Below, piece by piece: positions 34,622-44,139 of a stretch of 64,000 nucleotides of DNA (position 1 is its first letter; every line of letters starts with the position of its first letter). The notes under the pieces are model-generated. The model searched no databases. It saw only the letters and a list, made by a program, of their open reading frames with translations, and was not told the DNA's origin. This DNA is from CAYYKD01 sp964471825 (lineage in GTDB: Bacteria; Spirochaetota; GWE2-31-10; CAYYKD01), in assembly GCA_964471825.1 (NCBI GenBank), contig CAYYKD010000003.1, forward strand, positions 1 to 64,000, in the 5' to 3' direction. The translations under genes and the position numbers were made by a program.

Positions 34622-35964
34622 AATGCCTCCAGAACTTTAACGAAACCGTCAATATCTTCAATTGTATTCATTTCCGTTGCACAAACAAGGTAATACCCGC
34701 TGAATGAACATTCTGTATAGTCAGATTCCTCATCACAGAGCGGCTTAAATGAGAGAATTCCATTCTGCTCAAGTGTTTTTTTAATATCTTTATAGTGTAC
34801 CTCAGTTTTTACTACAAATTCATTAAATGACAACTGTTCATCAAAGACGCTGAACTTTCTAAGAGTTTTAATTTTATCCTTTAAATATCTTGTGTTCTCG
34901 ATATTTTTGAGACCGACAGATTTTAGTCCTGATCTACCCATTACTGAGATGTACATTGCAGCCCTTAAGGCACACCAGCCATGATTAGAACATATATTTG
35001 ACGAAGCAAGCTCTCTTCTAATGTGTTGTTCTCTGGCAGTCAAAGTTAAAATATAGGCAGGTTTGCCATCCTTGTCATCAGTCTGACCCGCTATTCTTCC
35101 GGGCATTTTTCTCATTAAGTCACTCTTGCAGGCTAGAAATCCGAGATAAGGGCCACCGAAAGATAGTGGTATTCCAAAACTCTGAGCTTCACCACAAACA
35201 ATATCGACACCTAACTCTGAAGGTTTCTTAAAAATTGTTAGAGACAATGCCTCAGTGATTGTCTGTATTAAAAATCTCTTATCGCTGTGAATTGACTCCG
35301 CTATTCCGTCTATATCATAAATAGTGCCAAAGTAGTTAGGACTACCGACTACAAAACAGGCATATCCTGAGTTCCAATGTGTCTTAAAATATTCTTTTTC
35401 AAATTTGAACGGATTATTCTTAAAAATCTCGATCTCTACTGAGACCGGTTCAAGATAGGTTCGTAAGACCTTTAAGTATTCAGGATGAATAAACTTATCG
35501 ACCAGCACTTTCCTTTGTCGCGTTGTAGTTACTGCCATCATCACAGCCTCAGCCAACGCCGATGCACCATCATACATTGAGGCATTAGAGACATCCATCC
35601 CTGTCAATTCTGTAATATAACTTTGATACTCAAAGATAGCCCTTAATGTACCCTGTGAAATCTCCGGTTGATAAGGTGTGTATGCGGTGTAAAATTCCTG
35701 TCTCGAAGATAGTTCATCTACCGCAGCAGGAATATAATGATTATATGCACCTGCACCAAGAAATATAGATGAATACGGCCTGTTTTTACCGGCAGTATGC
35801 TTTAGTGTTCTAAATGTTTCCAACTCGCTTTTGCCGGTGTCAAGATTTAGCTTTTTAATTTTGACCTTTTCCGGAATATCGCTGCATAGCTCTGAAATTG
35901 TCGTCTTACCGATAAACTTTAACATCTCATCTGTGTCTTTTTGTGAATGCGGATAATAACTCAA
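34618..35964 (-). CDS. gcvPA: Glycine dehydrogenase (decarboxylating) subunit 1
   Basis: The partner half of the two-subunit P-protein, 448 residues, homologous to the N-terminal half of single-chain GcvP. Landmarks are FLGAGAYNHYIPAAVDELSS near residue 70 and TELTGMDVSNASMYDGASA-like sequence around 115-135 (here TELTGMDVSNASMYDGASAL). The start is TTG at 35962-35964, five to six bases after AGGGG. It follows gcvT by 75 bases. The gene for the H-protein, which in many genomes lies exactly here, is missing. Confidence 0.95.
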   Translation of the reverse strand: MSYYPHSQKDTDEMLKFIGKTTISELCSDIPEKVKIKKLNLDTGKSELETFRTLKHTAGKNRPYSSIFLGAGAYNHYIPAAVDELSSRQEFYTAYTPYQPEISQGTLRAIFEYQSYITELTGMDVSNASMYDGASALAEAVMMAVTTTRQRKVLVDKFIHPEYLKVLRTYLEPVSVEIEIFKNNPFKFEKEYFKTHWNSGYACFVVGSPNYFGTIYDIDGIAESIHSDKRFLIQTITEALSLTIFKKPSELGVDIVCGEAQSFGIPLSFGGPYLGFLACKSDLMRKMPGRIAGQTDDKDGKPAYILTLTAREQHIRRELASSNICSNHGWCALRAAMYISVMGRSGLKSVGLKNIENTRYLKDKIKTLRKFSVFDEQLSFNEFVVKTEVHYKDIKKTLEQNGILSFKPLCDEESDYTECSFSGYYLVCATEMNTIEDIDGFVKVLEAL

Positions 35965-36039
35965 GATACCCCTCTCTTTAGATCACCATCAATAATACTT
36001 AAAAAGTATCTTAAGTATTTCTAAGTAGTGTTCTTTATA

Positions 36040-37143
36040 TTATTTACTTCTTTTATAAAATGGAATCGCTGTAATAACAATCGGTTCCTTCTTATTTCTA
36101 ACCATAATAAATAGATCCTTATAGCCCGCAAAGTCCTTTTTAATAAACCCGATCCCGATGTTCTTTTTTACTGTCGGTGCAAATGTACCGGAAGTAACAA
36201 CACCTACTTCTCTGTCATCAGCGGTTACAAGTTTCATTCCTGTTCTTGCAATAGCTCTACCGGGAATTTCGAAACCTATCATAGATTCTTCATAATTGTC
36301 CTTGTCCTTTAGTAATTGTTTTTTTCCGATGAAGTCGTCAGGTTTATTTAACTTTACGCTCCAGGCAATCATCGACTGCAAAGGGGAGTGAGCATCATCT
36401 AACTCCTGTCCATATAAAGGTAAACCAGACTCCATTCTTAGTGTGTCTCTTGATCCAAGTCCGCATGGAATAGCGTTAAACTCTTTGCCTGTCTCAAGAA
36501 GTTCTTTGAATAGTGCAACTGCTTTTGAAGAGTCTACACATATTTCAAAACCATCCTCACCTGTATAACCCGACCTTGTTATGATTATATCAGTGTTTTG
36601 ATATTTAGAGGTTTTTAGAGTTAAGAACTTCATATCATTTGTACTAATACTAAATATTTTTTCAATAAGTTTAAATGCATTTGGACCCTGCACGGCAATT
36701 ATTCCAAAACTGTCTGATAGATTTTCAATTTTAACTGATGAATTAGAGTTTTGTTTAATCCACTCATAATCTTTTTCGATATTTGAGGAATTGACAACTA
36801 CATGATAGCGTGTATCACTAATGCAGCCTACCATCAGGTCATCTACTACAGTTCCATTATCATAAAGAAGTGTACTGTATATAACTTTACCTGGAACTAT
36901 CCTAGAATAGTCATTTGCAAGTAACCTATTAAAATAGTCCAATCCATGTTGTCGATCTTTAAATGTAAACTCAATATTTCCCATATGCGAAACATCAAAG
37001 ATACCAATATTAGTCCTTACGGCATGGTGTTCCTCCTGTATTGAGCTATATAGGACAGGAAGTAATACTCCATGAAAATCAACAATGTTACCTTTTAATT
37101 CCTTGTGGACTTCATAAAGTGGAGTTTTCTTAGGGGTTGACAT
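36040..37143 (-). CDS. gcvT: Aminomethyltransferase (T-protein of glycine cleavage)
   Basis: GcvT releases ammonia from the aminomethyl-lipoyl H-protein and makes 5,10-methylene-tetrahydrofolate. The 367-residue length is normal. FDVSHMG, the VVDDLMV segment with the catalytic aspartate, and SRDTLRMESGLPLYGQEL for folate binding are present. The ATG lies three bases after the stop of the PBP gene, with its ribosome site AAGGAATA inside that gene's end, so the four genes are probably one transcript. No glycine riboswitch is visible upstream. Confidence 0.95.
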   Translation of the reverse strand: MSTPKKTPLYEVHKELKGNIVDFHGVLLPVLYSSIQEEHHAVRTNIGIFDVSHMGNIEFTFKDRQHGLDYFNRLLANDYSRIVPGKVIYSTLLYDNGTVVDDLMVGCISDTRYHVVVNSSNIEKDYEWIKQNSNSSVKIENLSDSFGIIAVQGPNAFKLIEKIFSISTNDMKFLTLKTSKYQNTDIIITRSGYTGEDGFEICVDSSKAVALFKELLETGKEFNAIPCGLGSRDTLRMESGLPLYGQELDDAHSPLQSMIAWSVKLNKPDDFIGKKQLLKDKDNYEESMIGFEIPGRAIARTGMKLVTADDREVGVVTSGTFAPTVKKNIGIGFIKKDFAGYKDLFIMVRNKKEPIVITAIPFYKRSK

Positions 37144-37146
37144 AAA

Positions 37147-39837
37147 TTATTCCTTATTTGTAGTGTTATCTGATGACTCTATATTATTATTATTACTATT
37201 ATTACTCTCCGAATCTATCATTGTCGAATCTAAGATGGTTGAATCTAAGATTGTTGAATTATTCATTGCTTCATAAACAGGTTCTTTTTTAGGTTCAATT
37301 TTTTCAGACTTATTTAATTGATTTGAATCAATTATTTTAACATCATCAACAAGATCATCAAGAAGGGAGTGGTCTACATCAATTTTAAAGTCTCCCAAAA
37401 ATTCTTTCTTTTTATCCTTATCAAACCCCATGTCATATTTATTTTGCAATATATCAAGTGCCTTATTATCAATAAAAGACCTTGACCCACAAACATTACA
37501 TTCTGACTTAGGATATGCACCTTTTATGAAATATTCAACATATAGATCATCCTCGCTACATGATGGCGATGGGAGAAGGCCTGAGTGTCTGCAGACCTTA
37601 GCGGTATAGGCGGTATCCGGTTTTGTGAATTTCTTTTCAGGTTTTCCCAGGTGATATTGTCTCATCCATTCCAGCCATGTCCTGCCATGCACTGCTGTTC
37701 CATGTTGATCAAATCCAAGACTCAGACCATATTTATCAAATCCCATCCAAACACCGGCGGTAACATCAGGTGAAAATCCGAGAAGCCAGGCATCTCCCCA
37801 ATTCTGTGTAGTCCCGGTCTTCGCTGCAAGATCAGTGTTCGGAAATTTACGCCCCTCATTTATCATAGCCATTCTTTGTCCGGTTAGAAATCCATCTTTT
37901 CCATATACGGTGTCTCTTAACATAGATGACATAACAAAAGCGTTTTCTTCTGTTATTATCTGAAGTTTCTTTTTATTTTCTCGATAAAATTTCTGAAGAT
38001 CTTTCCATGGTTCATATATAACTTTACCGTCTCTATCTTCTATATTTAATATAAATGATGGAATTCTTCTTTGACCTGCATTAGCAAAAGAATGAAAAGC
38101 TCTGACCATCTCAATAGGTGCTACACTCGGCGTACCCAGAACTGTACTTATCTCTCTGGGGAGCCTGGAGTCAATCTGACTTTGTGAATTAATGCCTAGA
38201 AGTAGTGCGGATCTGTCAAGTGCAGATTTGTACTTATCATTCTTACCAACAGCATCAAAGATCTTAATCGCAGGTATATTTAAGCTGAGTGTCAACGCTC
38301 TCCTCATCGATACATTACCATAATACATTCCATAATAGTTATATGGTCTATACCACACATCAGGGTCATCCGAGCCAAGATCAAAGATGGTAGGGCCATC
38401 CTCAATTACAGTTGCCGGAGTAAATAAACCGGAATCCAACGCATAAGAATATATCAATGGTTTAAATGATGAACCCGGCTGTCTTCTACTCTGCATTGCA
38501 TAGTTAAACCTGTTTGATGGAGTAAACTTGCGCCCGCCGATCATCGTTACAACTTGTCCTGTTTCGTTATCCATTGCAATGAATGCTCCCTGTACTAAGG
38601 GAAGCAGGTTTGTAGCACTGTCAGTTTTGGCAAACATAACATCTGAAACTGTTCTAATCATACCAAGGTCTAGAATCTGAGAGATAACATTTAGAGGAGC
38701 ATTAATGTCTTTTTGATATATAGTAAGCCCCTTGTCTCTAATTCGACCCGTACTTTGCTGAATATTTTCAAGAGAAAAAAGAACACCGAGAAGTGAAACG
38801 GTATCTATATACTGATTCTGTAGAATATTATAGTTTTTGACCTGTTCTGCTTCAAATATCGCCTGTTGTCGTTCTATAGCTGCAATAAGAAGTTGTTCGG
38901 CTAACAAATTCATTTTAAGATCTAAGGTTGAATGAATTACCAGACCATCTCTATAGAGATCTATATTTGGCAATTCTTTACCGATCTCATTTGCTACCCA
39001 GTCACTAAAATATGGGGCTAGATCACTCCTGTTGTAGAAAGCACCTTGATCGGAGTGAGGCACTGAATTCCATACCAACCAAAACTCAACAAGCTCAGAG
39101 TCAGCTTCTTTTTGATCAATAATGCCTGCTTGAGCCATCCGTTTAAGAACATGTGTCTGTTTAGTTTTGTGATTCCTTGGAAATCTTATTGGTGAATAGA
39201 AGGTCGGGTTTGAAATAACTGTAATTAGTGAGGCAGACTCGCCCGGTGTCAGTTCATCTACTTTTTTGTTATGGTAAAATGAGGAGGCTGCCTGAACTCC
39301 GTTTGTTCCATAACCGAATGGAATGTGATTAATATATAATGAAAGAATCTCATTCTTCGTGTATTTTTTTTCCAACTGCAGAGCTATAAAAAGCTCCTTT
39401 AGTTTCCTTGCTATGCTTTTTTCGTTTGTTAGAAATATAGATCTTGCAAGTTGCTGTGTTAAAGTAGACGCACCGCTTACAGGTTTGCCGAGCATATTAT
39501 TAACAGCTGCCCTGATAATAGCGAATATGTTAAATCCTCTATGAGAATAGAAACTGGCATCCTCATACGCTATTAGACCTCTAAGAAAGTGATCAGGGAC
39601 CTTATCAAGAGAGACAATATCTCTTTTTTCATCAGAAAAAAACTCGGTTATCACAAGACCGTTTCGATCTTTTAAAACACTCGGAAGTGCAGGCCTTTGA
39701 TTTTCAAGCATACTCTCTATCTTGCTTAACTCATTTATTCCACTTAGGGTAATACCAAGACCCACAGCCAGAAGAAAGGTTATAGACAAAAAAACAATAC
39801 TTTTAATAACGGTACTTCTAATTATATCACTACTCAT
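37147..39837 (-). CDS. Class A penicillin-binding protein (PBP1A type)
   Basis: An 896-residue bifunctional peptidoglycan synthase. After a membrane anchor (about 11-33) comes the GT51 glycosyltransferase domain with EDASFYSHRGFN, GASTLTQQLARS and KLKELFIALQLEKKYTKNEI. The transpeptidase domain has SSFK (active serine), SLN and KTGTTQNWGDAW. All catalytic motifs are intact. The C-terminus continues with an acidic Ser/Asn/Thr-rich tail of about 90 residues containing LDST repeats from 15-bp tandem DNA repeats (37211-37255). The ATG follows AAAGAG. Co-transcription with gcvT is a matter of spacing, not of shared function. Confidence 0.94.
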   Translation of the reverse strand: MSSDIIRSTVIKSIVFLSITFLLAVGLGITLSGINELSKIESMLENQRPALPSVLKDRNGLVITEFFSDEKRDIVSLDKVPDHFLRGLIAYEDASFYSHRGFNIFAIIRAAVNNMLGKPVSGASTLTQQLARSIFLTNEKSIARKLKELFIALQLEKKYTKNEILSLYINHIPFGYGTNGVQAASSFYHNKKVDELTPGESASLITVISNPTFYSPIRFPRNHKTKQTHVLKRMAQAGIIDQKEADSELVEFWLVWNSVPHSDQGAFYNRSDLAPYFSDWVANEIGKELPNIDLYRDGLVIHSTLDLKMNLLAEQLLIAAIERQQAIFEAEQVKNYNILQNQYIDTVSLLGVLFSLENIQQSTGRIRDKGLTIYQKDINAPLNVISQILDLGMIRTVSDVMFAKTDSATNLLPLVQGAFIAMDNETGQVVTMIGGRKFTPSNRFNYAMQSRRQPGSSFKPLIYSYALDSGLFTPATVIEDGPTIFDLGSDDPDVWYRPYNYYGMYYGNVSMRRALTLSLNIPAIKIFDAVGKNDKYKSALDRSALLLGINSQSQIDSRLPREISTVLGTPSVAPIEMVRAFHSFANAGQRRIPSFILNIEDRDGKVIYEPWKDLQKFYRENKKKLQIITEENAFVMSSMLRDTVYGKDGFLTGQRMAMINEGRKFPNTDLAAKTGTTQNWGDAWLLGFSPDVTAGVWMGFDKYGLSLGFDQHGTAVHGRTWLEWMRQYHLGKPEKKFTKPDTAYTAKVCRHSGLLPSPSCSEDDLYVEYFIKGAYPKSECNVCGSRSFIDNKALDILQNKYDMGFDKDKKKEFLGDFKIDVDHSLLDDLVDDVKIIDSNQLNKSEKIEPKKEPVYEAMNNSTILDSTILDSTMIDSESNNSNNNNIESSDNTTNKE
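37211..37255 (-). repeat. Three 15-bp tandem repeats in the PBP tail
   Basis: GAATCTATCATTGTC, GAATCTAAGATGGTT and GAATCTAAGATTGTT follow one another and encode the LDST-type repeats of the disordered C-terminal tail. A fourth, more diverged unit (GAATTATTCATTGCT) follows. Confidence 0.8.
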
Positions 39838-39873
39838 AAACGCTCTTTAATTATAATTTGCAATTCTATTGAT

Positions 39874-39918
39874 ACAAAACAAATATTTACAAAACAAATA
39901 TTTACAAAATTAATACTT
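39874..39918. repeat. Three 15-bp tandem repeats upstream of the PBP gene
   Basis: ACAAAACAAATATTT occurs twice exactly (39874-39903) and once with three changes (39904-39918). The array lies about 40 bases before the PBP start codon, where a promoter would be expected. Confidence 0.85.
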
Positions 39919-40027
39919 ACATAATCAAAAATGGTTGTAAGAATTTTCCGTCCGATGAAATGTCATTGAATAACCATATAATGCAGGGAAATATGCCAAC
40001 ATCTTAAGTATAATATCATTATTTCTG

Positions 40028-40053
40028 ATTATGTCAAGATTGATAATCAGTTA
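40028..40053. other. Hairpin after the sugar-type binding protein gene
   Basis: CTGATTAT and ATAATCAG pair around a ten-base loop just after the stop codon of the gene at 40063. No T run follows, so it may stabilise the message end more than stop transcription. Confidence 0.45.
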
Positions 40054-40062
40054 AACTGTAGG

Positions 40063-41283
40063 TTATTTTTTCTTAGCTACACTTCTTCCCCATATTTCAT
40101 CCATCTTTTCATAGACTTCACTCTGATTTCTTTTACCTGTCATATACTCTGCAATAATTGATTTTGAAGACTCAAAAACGCTTACCGGCCACTTATTAAA
40201 AGTCCATGGCATAGTCATATCATTATTAATATATGAATATAGATCGCTATATATTTTATCTTTATTATCTATAGGGGTATTCTTAAATGGCGGTATTATT
40301 GTAGATTCTTTCATTATAATTATCTGAGCCTCATTAGAAGATAGAAACTCAAGAAATGCTGCTGCGATTTTTGTCTTCTTTAATTTTGCATTAACTGCTA
40401 GAACTGTTTCTACATCCATAAACAGTCGTGGTGTCCCTTCATCCATGAATGGTATTGCGAAATATCCATATCTGCCATTTTTTATACTCTTTATCATATT
40501 ATAGCTTTGAAAATTTTGTATAATCATAGCTGCCTTGCCCTCAGCAAAATCTGCAGTCTGAGATCTATAAGTAGAATCAGATATTTTTACACCTGAGTTA
40601 TCTCTGTACAGGTTAAGTATGTTGAAGATCCCATCAGCTTTTGAACTTTTAAAACTACCTATTCCGGTATTCATACTTTCAATCCATGCTGCCTCATTGT
40701 TTTCCATGATTGCTGCATGCCCCATAGCATATATAAAGCCAAGAGGCCAACTATCTTTAATACTAGGTGCAAATGGTGTCACTCCGTTATTAGCAAGGAC
40801 TAAACAAACATGCCTTAATTCTTCTGCTGTTTTTGGTATTCCCAGGTTATTTTTATCAAAGATGTCCTTGTTGTAGATAATACCAAAAGACCTTACATTC
40901 ATAGGAAACCCATAAATTTTTTCATTGTATTTATAACCCTTAGAAAGATTATTACCTACTTTAGTGTTGTATTTCATTTCAGAAAGGTCTTTTATATACC
41001 CATCCTTTGCATATTCTTTAATCTTTTTATAGTTTGGAACCATTAAAATGTCAGGTGCAGTTTCATTTCTAAATCTTGCATCCAATATCGGCATGGCGTC
41101 ATTTCTGACCTCATCAATAACTATCTCAACCAGCTTGTGTTGTTTATTAAACGCCTCAATAACTTTTTTTAGTGCTCGACTAAATTCCGGCCTATAACTA
41201 TATATTGTTAATTTACCCTTTAAGCCTAATGAACACCCTGTAAAAATCGATAGAATCAAACTTATAACAAGTAATTTTTTCAT
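40063..41283 (-). CDS. Extracellular solute-binding lipoprotein, sugar ABC type
   Basis: A 406-residue binding protein of ABC family 1 (carbohydrate type). Signal peptide with lipobox IFTGC (C17), then the LTIYSYRPEFSRALKKVIEAFN start typical of the family, DILMVPNYKKIKEYA and the YGFPMNVRSFGIIYNKDIF ligand-cleft segment. ATG follows GGGAG. No permease or ATPase genes are near it, so it must pair with a transporter elsewhere or act as a sensor. The ligand is unknown. Confidence 0.88.
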   Translation of the reverse strand: MKKLLVISLILSIFTGCSLGLKGKLTIYSYRPEFSRALKKVIEAFNKQHKLVEIVIDEVRNDAMPILDARFRNETAPDILMVPNYKKIKEYAKDGYIKDLSEMKYNTKVGNNLSKGYKYNEKIYGFPMNVRSFGIIYNKDIFDKNNLGIPKTAEELRHVCLVLANNGVTPFAPSIKDSWPLGFIYAMGHAAIMENNEAAWIESMNTGIGSFKSSKADGIFNILNLYRDNSGVKISDSTYRSQTADFAEGKAAMIIQNFQSYNMIKSIKNGRYGYFAIPFMDEGTPRLFMDVETVLAVNAKLKKTKIAAAFLEFLSSNEAQIIIMKESTIIPPFKNTPIDNKDKIYSDLYSYINNDMTMPWTFNKWPVSVFESSKSIIAEYMTGKRNQSEVYEKMDEIWGRSVAKKK

Positions 41284-41432
41284 AGATCACTCCCGGTAAT
41301 GATAAATGCGAAGTATAATTTTCGAAGTTTAAACTATCATTATCAGTTGTAATAGTCAAGTACAAAATAACTAAATCGAATTCAATAAATGATGAATTGA
41401 CATAATTTACTATGGATTTTACATGTATTACC

Positions 41433-43898
41433 TCAGATACACTTACTGAACCCGCAATTTTTACAGACTACACAACCTTCTTGATAAAATAAAGGCAGAT
41501 CACATTCGGGACAGTTGCTCGCACTTTTTTCACCATCAGGAATGTAGTTTTTAAGAGCAACTATTATACTCTTCTCAAAATTAACAATCGGTCCTTTTGC
41601 CTTACTAAGCTGATCGATGATAAATGTTATTGAGACCTCATTTCTTAGAGCTGTACTGATTAGCCTTGTTAATGCTTCATGAACATCATTCTTAAAGACT
41701 GCATTAATGTCTTTTATGATAATATCACCTTCGTATTCTATCATATAGGCTTTTTTAGTTTTTATTATCTCTACTTCTTTAATCCGTTTAGGTAGACCAA
41801 CAAGCTCTATTTTACCGGCAAAGACTTCATAAGGCTTATCTTTGTAGATCCCTACAAATACGACCCAATCTTCCCCTTTTACTTTGATCTGATGAACATT
41901 TGCAGTAAGCCTTTCAGGTCGTTTATGCTTAACTTGATCCTCTATAGAATTTAGAGCTTTAACTACAGATGCCATTGTACCCCATCGATAGGTGGTTATC
42001 CCTTTGATTTTGCCGGTTAGGTAGGCATCCATATAGATTGATACAAAATCATCATATTTGTAGTCATTTGGCAAGTTGATAGTCTTACTGATCGACGAGT
42101 CAATAAATTCAGCAAATAGCTTCATTGTGTCAATATGTTCTTTTGGTGTTAAGTTACTTATTGTTTTAATATATGGTTTATTTGCAGCAAGATCGATTTT
42201 GAAATTCTCTAAATCAGCGTAGGCACCATAATCGAACACTCTTTCTTCAAGTGTTAAACCTCGAGATCGATCGATTTTATAGGTCTTTCCTTTAAAATCT
42301 GCCTTTAGAAGGGTGTCTTTACCCTCAGATACAAACTCCCATTGTTTTGGGCCATAATACGATCTACTCGCCCAGTCAATATTCAACGGTTCAGTTAACC
42401 CATCAGGGTATTCAGAACAAATAACCGTTCTTATGTATTCATAGTCGATTACAGGTTCAATGCCGCCGGACACATTATCTGAAAACACACCTGTATTTCC
42501 GGTAGGGGCAATTGTTGTCAGGTGACTGTTTCTAATCCCATGCTTTTTTATTCTTTGGGCAGTTTCCTTAGAGATGGCGTTTTTAATAAATTTTGACTCT
42601 GTATATTTATCAGGATCAAACAACTTAAATGAACCTTTCTCAGTAGCAAGTTCAATTGATGCATTGTAGATGGCCTCAGTTACAAAACGACAAAGCCGCT
42701 CAGTCAACTCCAAGGCCTCGATTGATCCATAGGGCTTTTTTAGGAGATAGAGACTCGACCCATAGCCCATGTAACCTATACCAACCCTTCTTTTGCTCTG
42801 TGCTTCTTCTCTTTGTTCGGCGAGCGGAAAGTTAGAGATGTCATTAATGTTATCTTGAAATCTCAATATGAAGGGAATATCTTTCTTTAGAGAATCGTAG
42901 TCATAGTCCGTTCGTGTACTATTTATATACTTAGTAAGATTGATGTGTCCCAGATTACAGCTTCCGCCGACAGGCAGATATTGTTCACCGCATGGGTTTG
43001 GGGAATTTATCTCCTCACAGTAGTAGAGGTTGTTAAGTTCATTAACGCGATCAATAAATATCACCCCCGGTTCATTATGGTTGTAGGCAGATTCAAGGAT
43101 GATATTCCATAGTTCTGTAGCATTTTCAAATGTTCTATATACTTCAATTGGGTAGTTTTTTTCTTTCCAGCGTTTAAAGTTGCCGTCCCACTCCTCATCG
43201 TACTTTTCAAATGTAGTGTCAGGAAATACAAGCTCCCACTTAGCACCCTGTTTAACCGCGTTCATAAAATCATCTGATATAAGAACAGACATGTTAAACT
43301 TTTCGAGATTGCCCGGTGTTCTCTTTGCAGTTATGAATTCAACAATAGAGGCGTGTTCGATTGACATTGTTACCATCATCGCCCCTTTTCGAGCCTTATT
43401 TTTGCCCTTATTTACAAGTTTATTGATCTTTGATCCACCGGTTATTACCGATGATGATGTGTCCCAGAGTTTTAAAAATTCAACAGCACCCGGAGAGTCA
43501 ATTCCTATCCCTTTTATAAATGCACCCCTTGGCCGTAATGCATTTATGCAAAAACCATAGCCGCCCTCACTTTTTAATATCTGTGCCTGTCTTGACAACT
43601 CCTCATAGATGCTCTTTAGTGAGTCCATATTTTTGCCTCGAAATCCGCTTACAAAACAATTTATCAGTGATGTTTCCTTAAGTCCTGTACCGGCATTTGA
43701 CAGTACCCGCCCGCCCGGTACAAACTTTTTTTGCAGAAGAAGTTCATAAAAAATCTCAGCGTATTTTTCAGGACTTGCTTCGGCTAATGAGACTGCACTC
43801 GCCACCCGTTTCATTGTATCACTGAAGTCGTTATCTGTTTCCCATTTATAATTATCATGCCACACTTTGTGTGAAATTGTCTGTTGAAAATATTTCAT
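41433..43898 (-). CDS. nrdJ: Adenosylcobalamin-dependent ribonucleotide reductase (class II)
   Basis: An 821-residue class II reductase that makes deoxyribonucleotides with B12 instead of an iron or glycyl radical, so it works with or without oxygen. Catalytic landmarks are SLINCFVSG (first redox cysteine), ILKSEGGYGF, and NPCGEQYLPVGGSCNLGHIN with the radical cysteine, glutamate and second redox cysteine. PTGNTGVFSDNVSGGIEPV follows. The C-terminus has a CPEC...CVVCKNC zinc-type cluster, as in long NrdJ proteins. ATG follows AGGA. No cobalamin riboswitch is seen upstream. Confidence 0.95.
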   Translation of the reverse strand: MKYFQQTISHKVWHDNYKWETDNDFSDTMKRVASAVSLAEASPEKYAEIFYELLLQKKFVPGGRVLSNAGTGLKETSLINCFVSGFRGKNMDSLKSIYEELSRQAQILKSEGGYGFCINALRPRGAFIKGIGIDSPGAVEFLKLWDTSSSVITGGSKINKLVNKGKNKARKGAMMVTMSIEHASIVEFITAKRTPGNLEKFNMSVLISDDFMNAVKQGAKWELVFPDTTFEKYDEEWDGNFKRWKEKNYPIEVYRTFENATELWNIILESAYNHNEPGVIFIDRVNELNNLYYCEEINSPNPCGEQYLPVGGSCNLGHINLTKYINSTRTDYDYDSLKKDIPFILRFQDNINDISNFPLAEQREEAQSKRRVGIGYMGYGSSLYLLKKPYGSIEALELTERLCRFVTEAIYNASIELATEKGSFKLFDPDKYTESKFIKNAISKETAQRIKKHGIRNSHLTTIAPTGNTGVFSDNVSGGIEPVIDYEYIRTVICSEYPDGLTEPLNIDWASRSYYGPKQWEFVSEGKDTLLKADFKGKTYKIDRSRGLTLEERVFDYGAYADLENFKIDLAANKPYIKTISNLTPKEHIDTMKLFAEFIDSSISKTINLPNDYKYDDFVSIYMDAYLTGKIKGITTYRWGTMASVVKALNSIEDQVKHKRPERLTANVHQIKVKGEDWVVFVGIYKDKPYEVFAGKIELVGLPKRIKEVEIIKTKKAYMIEYEGDIIIKDINAVFKNDVHEALTRLISTALRNEVSITFIIDQLSKAKGPIVNFEKSIIVALKNYIPDGEKSASNCPECDLPLFYQEGCVVCKNCGFSKCI

Positions 43899-43964
43899 AT
43901 ATAATCCTGATTTGTTAGATTTGAAAGTTCAATTTAATTAAAAAATAAGAAAGAAGCAAATAGA

Positions 43965-44035
43965 ATTTTATTTAAAAATTTTATTTAAATATTTTATTTA
44001 ATTATCAAACTCAAGAGACTCTCAAGGGTTTCTTG
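43965..44035 (-). promoter_or_regulatory. AT-rich 13-bp repeats and hairpin upstream of nrdJ
   Basis: ATTTTATTTAAA occurs three times with a 13-bp period (43965-44001). Next to it CAAGAGACTC and GGGTTTCTTG (44012-44035) pair over ten positions with two wobble pairs around TCAA. The order on the nrdJ strand is hairpin, repeats, gene. The function is not known; no NrdR box was recognised. Confidence 0.4.
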
Positions 44036-44139
44036 TATTAAGCGGGACGGCTTATAAATGAAAAAAATTCTTTACTTATAACTTTAAAACTGATATTCTG
44101 ACAATAATTCTTTTGAGTAATGTTTTTATGGAGAATCGT

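Noticed and set aside
39838..40062. Glycine riboswitch for the PBP-gcv operon
   Set aside because: No tandem glycine-aptamer sequence is visible; the region has 15-bp repeats and a plain hairpin only.
43899..44139. Cobalamin riboswitch before nrdJ
   Set aside because: I looked for the B12-box and the conserved core and found neither; the region is AT-rich repeats and one hairpin.
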